Assembly: GCA_940337035.1 (NCBI GenBank)
Contig: CALNHX010007784.1
Location: forward strand, 1-64,000
DNA length: 64,000 nucleotides
Direction of reading: 5' to 3'
Origin: Agriotes lineatus
Lineage: Eukaryota > Arthropoda > Insecta > Coleoptera > Elateridae
Position numbers and translations under genes: made by a program. Within the stretch, counting starts at the first letter, position 1. Each line of letters begins with the position of its first letter. The notes beneath the pieces were generated by a model. The model was given only the letters and a program-made list of their open reading frames with translations. It was not told the DNA's origin and did no database searches. Positions 58,341 through 64,000 of the stretch are shown piece after piece.

Positions 58341-58445
58341 CAATAACCCAATCGACTTCAAGCCTTACACATCACGGTAGAAAGGCTCAGGATTGTGTAT
58401 GTATGTATGTAATATAATCAAATAAAAGCTATTAGACCACAGCAA

Positions 58446-59246
58446 TACATTAGGCTGCAGTCTCAAGAATTACGCCGCTCGCCCAGTATATTCTACAATC
58501 TCTACTATAGAGAAAAGTATAAATTTACCCCATAGCATGTTTCAGGATCCGTTCAGAATATTGAGTATGTATTTACGTTGCCATGATGTATGTATGTTAG
58601 GCCGGTTAGGCTGCAGTCTCAAGAATTACGCCGCTCGCCCAGTATATTCTACAATCTCTACTATAGAGAAAAGTCGAAATTTACCCCAGAGCATGTTTCA
58701 GGATCCGTTCAGAATATTGAGTATGTATTTACGTTGCCATGATGTATGTATGTTAGGCCGGTTAGGCTGCAGTCTTAAGAATTGAGAGGCGCACCCAGTA
58801 TATTCTATTCTATAGGAAAGTATAAATTGCAGGATTTGTCTAAAATATTGAGTATGTATTGATGTTGCCATGATGTGTGTACGTTAGACTGCAGTTTCAA
58901 GAATTAAGGGAGGCAACCAGTATATTCTATACTCTATAGAAAAGTAGACATTTACCCCGTAGAATACTTTACGATCTGTATATAATATAGAGTATGTATT
59001 GTTGCCATGATGTGTGTACATTAGGCTGCAGTCTCAATAAATAAGTGGTTCACCCAGTATATTCTACTCTATAGAAAAGTATAAATTTATCCAGTAGAAT
59101 GTTTCACGATTTGTCTAGAATATTGAGTATATATTTACGTTGCCAGTTGCCATGATGTTTGTACGTTAGCTTGCAGTCTCAAGAATACTGAATAGAAAAG
59201 TATAAACTGGCCCCGTAGAATGTTTCAGGATCTGTCTAGACATTTC
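58446..59246 (+). repeat. Satellite array, right part (6 units)
   Basis: These are the same units as 54832-55676, starting near 58452, 58608, 58765, 58887, 59025 and 59168 (the last one truncated). The first two units (about 156 bp each) are almost identical to each other, including the variant gaattacgccgctcgcccag, which implies recent local duplication; the others are more diverged. Confidence 0.92.
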
Positions 59247-59549
59247 CTACGCAATCACACAAGTGTTTAACATTCTTTTTAAAAAAATCATGTACAAACT
59301 AACTACGCAGAACTCAACCGGGACATCTTGCTTTTGCAAACTGTTGTCAAACAAGCCAAATCCACTATAACTTTATGTAGGACTGCTTGGCTTTATTGCT
59401 CGCAGAATTGGCGGAACCGTTTCTTGGTAGCATTTGGGCAGCAAAACAGAATTAGCCTGCAAATAGACAGTTTCAAGTTAAAATCCGACTCGTATGCCGA
59501 GTGGACAATAACACAAGTTTTCTGCTTATGCTAGAAAACTTGAGAGAAT

Positions 59550-59613
59550 CTTCGTCGTTAGCTACCCGAAGCGGGCTTCGGCGCAACCCCTAACTAACCC
59601 CAAACGACGGAAG
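59550..59613. repeat. Short GC-rich hairpin
   Basis: cttcgtcgtt (59550-59559) faces aacgacggaag (59603-59613). An inner perfect hairpin, ccgaagc/gcttcgg, lies near 59566-59581. It resembles the other dispersed palindromes in style but not in sequence. Confidence 0.55.
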
Positions 59614-59889
59614 CCACTCACAATAATTACACAACTTGGACCGTTTTGGCCACGCTCACTATGATTACGGCATTATTCGATGCTTTTTTAGAACTGTTGG
59701 AATGAGCAAGTTCTATCGCTATTGAAATTTAATTTCACGCTTGGCTACTTCAACTGGAACGTCATATATGTTTAAAAGCACCATTTTACAAGTCAAATTT
59801 AATCAGTAGACGCCTATGTAAAACCAGGATTGGATAACAATTTAAAAAATGTGTTGTTGATATTTAATAAATTAATATCCTATTATATA

Positions 59890-60247
59890 GTTCATTCAAA
59901 TTCAAGATAGAGCAAAATCTGCAACCCAAATTACAAATATCAGCAGTAAGTTGATTACTAATATGATTTTATTAAAATTTAGATCAGAGAGATATGCCTT
60001 TGTTGCTGTCTTGATGAGTGTCAAAATCAAATTCGAGGTTAGCAGGTTAGGTTTTGCGTTAGTTCGTGTCAAAACTGACGCAAAACCTAACCTACTAACC
60101 TCGAATTTGATTTTGACACTCATCAAGACGGCAACAAAGCCATATCTCTCTGATCTAAATTTTAATAAAATCAAATTAGTAATCAACTGACCGCTGATAT
60201 TTGTATCTTGGGTTGCAGATTTTGCTCTATCTTGAATTTGAATGAAC
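59890..60247. mobile_element. Foldback MITE, Tc1/mariner-like
   Basis: It is a near-perfect palindrome of 358 bp. Arms of about 170 bp (starting gttcattcaaattcaagata) are complementary with few mismatches around an 18-bp loop (60060-60077). TA dinucleotides flank it (59888-59889 and 60248-60249), as expected of a TA-targeting Tc1/mariner-type insertion. Frames of 79-94 codons on both strands are mirror images of the palindrome and not genes. A transcript would form a long hairpin. Confidence 0.93.
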
Positions 60248-60249
60248 TA

Positions 60250-61477
60250 TAGTTTAAGATATTGGATGACCTCCCCTGTTTCAGAGATGCGAAAGTGGAA
60301 AAAGAGTTGCTGATTTTACAGATTCTTGCTTCTTGCAGTATGGTGTTGGAGTATGGAATGCAGACATCACAGAAATGAAGAATGAAACTATCACGAGGTG
60401 CCAATGTCTACTTTGATAGTAGTGAGGAAGCCCTGTTAATATTTTTAGCACATGTTGAACCTCTAATATACCTTCAAATCCTGTAACAAAACATGTTATA
60501 TATCCCTCTAAACCATATATATACAAATATAAGCGTATTAGTGCTGTTTGAATGTTGGCATATCCTCTATCATTAATTGAAAGCGATTAAAACGTTTCGT
60601 TAATTTACTGCTTCCAATTCAATGAGTTTACATTATTTGGAGTTATACGATGCTTGTTTCCTTTGTAAACGTTAATAGTTAATAGCACCATTCATTGCAG
60701 GGTAGAAGTTGGAAACACATCGTTCAATGAAAATCTCCTGCTTCATTCAAACAAAGGAACGTTCAGAATACTTAGAATCCACGATAACAAACAGACCACC
60801 TTGTGAACCTTCAACGTTATTTTTAACGACCAGTTGATTCAGAGAACCTAATAAACCCGAGACATAAAACTCAGAAAATAAGAAATACTCTCCAGGCCTT
60901 GTGCACCGCATCAAAGCTGCAATTTTAAAATCGCCGCATTAGTCTTGGGCTGAAAGCGTTAACTAGTAATAAAGATAAATATAAAAACTTAAGTGCCTAA
61001 CCCAATTTGCCACATCCACAACAACAGAACTTTTTGCAATTTATCATCAGAGGCCTCGTTTCTAAAACTTTTGTAGTTCTAGGGAATTGTACAATTTATT
61101 TTTCTTACAGAGTCGATGTCTAGGGGTGAAGGAAGCATTACACTAATTGAATCTTCGATTGCATACAATCCCTTTTACGAGCTATGTTGGGGTATATTTA
61201 GAACTACATTTGCAATTCAGGTTTTCAACAAAATGTTCATAATGGAGTTTAATGAAATCCTACCACGTTGAGTACGGGCAAAGCAATTTATGGTAAGTTT
61301 CGTCTGCATTATATGCTTTATTTTATGGTGCAGCCAAAGCGCCACCAAGACACGATAGCCAATTACTTCGAAATCAAATTAACATCACACGATGCAGTGG
61401 CTCGTAACACAGGCATTTTACGACCCCTAGTTTTAACCACGGCTATAACCAGCAGTCGCCGTGGACACTTTCTATAA
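60250..61477. other. Non-genic stretch
   Basis: No protein-like frame or paired repeat was recognised. Confidence 0.45.
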
Positions 61478-61612
61478 AAAGTCGAGACTGATGAGATTTT
61501 TGGACAAGATGCGGGTTTATCAGACCTGCGGTCACGTATTGATCAAATTCTTATAGAAGAATGCCCAGAGTTTGGCTTTGACGCACTTCACCTCGCAGCC
61601 AGCCACCTTTGA
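61478..61612 (+). pseudogene. Short coding-like fragment of unknown origin
   Basis: A 44-codon frame ends at 61612. It reads DEIFGQDAGLSDLRSRIDQI and then EECPEFGFDALHLAASHL. The composition is protein-like and GC is above the flanks. There is no ATG, no clear splice site and no family recognised. It may be a transposon scrap. Confidence 0.2.
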
Positions 61613-62005
61613 CATACCAAATTCTTCTGAACTAGTATGGTGGCTACTATACAGGGATGAGAGAAACAAGCAAACTTAATTGCTATAATGTTATGTTTAG
61701 AAGCTTAGGGTAACATGTTGAGGCAATCGAGGAAAACGATATAATCTACCACACTATAATAAACTCTTGTTATATTCGTGAGAGGTTTGCATAATTCTCG
61801 CAAATAAAGGGAAAGTTTGTCAGTTTCATTTGCTGAATGCTCACGAATAAGTAATTGAACATCGACTACCGATAATTTTTTTAAATATATTTGTGGGGAA
61901 CTGTGGATGAGACCATTATAGGTCTCAATTGCATGGTTTTGTTGATAACCTACTAAATCAGCAGAAGGTGGCAAGTAATAGTTATTTGCGTGGCAAGATT
62001 AGTAA

Positions 62006-62094
62006 ATTAGCCTTTATGAGCGGGCCGGATAATTTGCAGGGAGAGCGACGTAGGAGCGAGCCCTGTAATCCGGTGAGCCCTAATAAAGGCTAAT
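62006..62094. repeat. Palindrome with GC-rich centre
   Basis: attagcctttat (62006-62017) faces ataaaggctaat (62083-62094), and ggccggat with gcaggg faces ccctg with atccggt inside. It is another small hairpin-type repeat. Confidence 0.6.
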
Positions 62095-62194
62095 TGTAAG
62101 CAAGCCGCGTACAACGTTTTATTTCCTCTTGAGGAACACCCTAAAAATTAATATTAGTATTTAATGAAGGATGTAATTATTAGAAAAGAAGGTG

Positions 62195-62310
62195 CTTGTA
62201 AAGACGCTTTTACCGGCCAGGTCAGACGACAGTAAAACTTTACAGACACCTGGCCTGTAAAGACTCATTTACCGAGTCAATTCAGACGACAGTAATGACC
62301 GTTTAACAAG
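62195..62310 (+). repeat. Two diverged tandem units of about 58 bp
   Basis: gtaaagacgcttttaccg...cagacgacagtaa is repeated as gtaaagactcatttaccg...cagacgacagtaa, each followed by a ttaca or gttta half-hairpin. It looks like a small local duplication. Confidence 0.5.
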
Positions 62311-64000
62311 TCAAGATGAAAGAAAAGTTTATTAAAAGGAAGAATTGATGTCGTTCTAATATGGCGTTCTTTAACGCGGTAAAGAATGAGCTAATCTGAA
62401 GAGGGTAATGTTTACAAAGAACATAGGAAAAGAGATACGACACTGGGAAATGGAAGTAAAAAAGTATTGAGGAGTACAGAGAACAATAATAGCTGCACTG
62501 AAACTCATCGAAACCGAATGGTAGTTCTGAAAAAGTCGTTACGTAGATTGGAACATTTTCAGGATAGTCTATGTAACGTATATTGCTACAGTAATGTTCA
62601 GAAGAACTTCAAGTTATTACTCGTCAAAGTTAAATTAAAAAACCCAAAAGCTACTGAAAGCGTTAGATATGGAAAAGATGTCGTATGGTGTCGCGAATTG
62701 CACACATCGCAAACGAAGAAATCGGAAGCGACTGCAACATATCAGTTGCTGTTAGCGTTACCGTAAAAAGACGGATGGAACAGATGGTCGAAAATGTTAT
62801 GGCAATCCCTACCAGAGGAAAAAAAGGAGTCAAGCAAGGAGTTGTAGAAAAAACGTAAAGCAAACATGTTATCATGGGATATTCAAGAAAGTGCTGTACA
62901 ACAATAACTCTCACTCGATTCGATTATGTTTGATGTAGTATTTTCAAAATTCTAATTTATTTTAATAAAAACATTAACACTGTTGGTTATAGCGAGTATG
63001 GAAAATGAACAAAAATGATTTCCATTTATGGATGAACTGCGCTTCTGCATATAGGCTATAAGTGAGATTGTAAAAATTTTCTCTCCTAAGCCATCGCTTT
63101 GTTAGGGAGAAACTATTATGATGTAATTACGTTAATTTAATAGTAAATCCTCATTATTTCTGGACGGCGTGCAGCTCGCATTTTATTACTGGCCGAATGA
63201 CATTTGCCATTTTCGGTACACCCGGCTTCGTGCCTTCTTCACATATCAATCCGTTATTTGGGCAACCTCCTCAGGGATCTGCATCTACCGTATGGAGGAG
63301 AAGAGACCGCCTTGCCAGCATTGAGATTTGCCTAGGACAAAGGCGTCGCTGTTCGACCTGCAACCCTTGGATAACGCAAAGTCGAGTTTTCTTTGTTTAC
63401 TGTCCTATTTCCGCATAGCGTCGTTGTACTCTACCGATAAGACTCCCTAAAACTCAATTTCCGTGCGGATTTGAGCAAGTCTTGGCAGTAAGCTTATCCA
63501 AAGTTGTATAGGATAAAACAAGATGTTTAATTAAAAGTGTTTGGGGCCTCGAAAGAGTACAAGTATCAATTTTCATAATCTAGTTTTGCTTATTCCTCTC
63601 TTGCAAGCGTATTATATGAATGTCGCTTGATATGTATTATACACCGAAGTTTGTCAATTGCTTCAGGTAAGGACATAAACTAGAACGAGTTGCGAAGTTA
63701 TATGAAGTGGGTATAGAAACTTCGGCTGGAGTAGTACTCGCTACGATTCAACAACCTATGACAGGTTATTTCTCAAGCCTTTTTCATGCTCCGACGTTGT
63801 CTGCGTAGCAAACGCGCGTGTTTAAAATTTCACACTAGTTTCAGGAGCGGCGAGAATACGAAAGGTTATTGGTTTTTATAGATCTTATCGCATCTAGCCT
63901 GAGCTTTCCTTACAGGGTTTTCACAACCCTCTTCCGGGCGTCGACTGCCCTTTCAGGCCCAGATCCGGAAGACCACTTCCTTAGTTGCGCCCGTGTCCAA
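62311..64000. other. Non-genic stretch to window end
   Basis: The 99-codon frame at 62467-62766 and the 73-codon frame at 63197-63418 show no recognisable motif. The last 150 bp are GC-richer and cut by the window edge. Confidence 0.4.

Noticed and set aside
59902..60190. Paired 79- and 94-codon ORFs on opposite strands
   Set aside because: They are mirror images produced by the foldback palindrome.

Overview
The window looks like a gene-poor, repeat-rich stretch of an arthropod nuclear genome, most likely an insect. It is AT-rich, has no operon-like ORF packing, and no uninterrupted multi-domain host gene can be read. What can be read is mostly decayed transposable elements: a Penelope-like element (PLE) with a GIY-YIG domain, two RTE-type LINE fragments, an R1/jockey-like LINE fragment, a further LINE with an intact YADD box, mariner/Tc1-type transposase scraps, hAT-type non-autonomous elements with 8-bp target-site duplications, Tc1/mariner-like foldback MITEs, and tRNA-derived SINEs. 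This mix fits an insect; a beetle is possible, but nothing here fixes the order.

Layout. 1-3 kb: PLE remnant with a 128-bp inverted repeat, a GIY-YIG ORF, a TATA-like box and a hammerhead-like ribozyme motif. 4-6.7 kb: a Tc1-like scrap, then a 1.96-kb element with about 300-bp terminal inverted repeats. 8.8 kb: a possible first coding exon on +. 10-11.5 kb: a decayed 113-bp tandem array. 12.8-15.5 kb: a C2H2 zinc-finger remnant, a hAT MITE, a possible terminal coding exon and an RTE fragment. 16.7-18.1 kb: two possible internal exons on -, in a CpG-richer block. 19-21.4 kb: direct repeats, a mariner scrap, a second hammerhead motif. 25-31 kb: nested palindromes and a decayed satellite split by a hAT element and another insertion. 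32.8-38.2 kb: a SINE with a 14-bp duplication, a composite inverted module, a third hammerhead motif, a second SINE family and the second hAT MITE. 42-49 kb: transposase, RTE, SINE and R1-like fragments. 51-59 kb: an RT scrap and a roughly 140-bp satellite interrupted by a LINE. 59.9 kb: a 358-bp near-perfect foldback MITE. The last 4 kb hold little that can be identified.

There is no sign of a cooperating gene cluster. Host coding evidence is limited to isolated exon-like segments (8845-8909 and 14505-14729 on +; 17836-18068 and perhaps 16738-17004 on -), so the window probably lies in long introns or intergenic DNA. The most interesting signal is three separate hammerhead-ribozyme-like motifs (2688-2734, 21393-21436, 36219-36262). 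They share the catalytic core and a palindromic NCGT linker, while stems I and II differ in sequence but stay complementary. That pattern is expected of real PLE-associated ribozymes that may act as dimers. All family calls rest on reading motifs by eye; no database search was possible.
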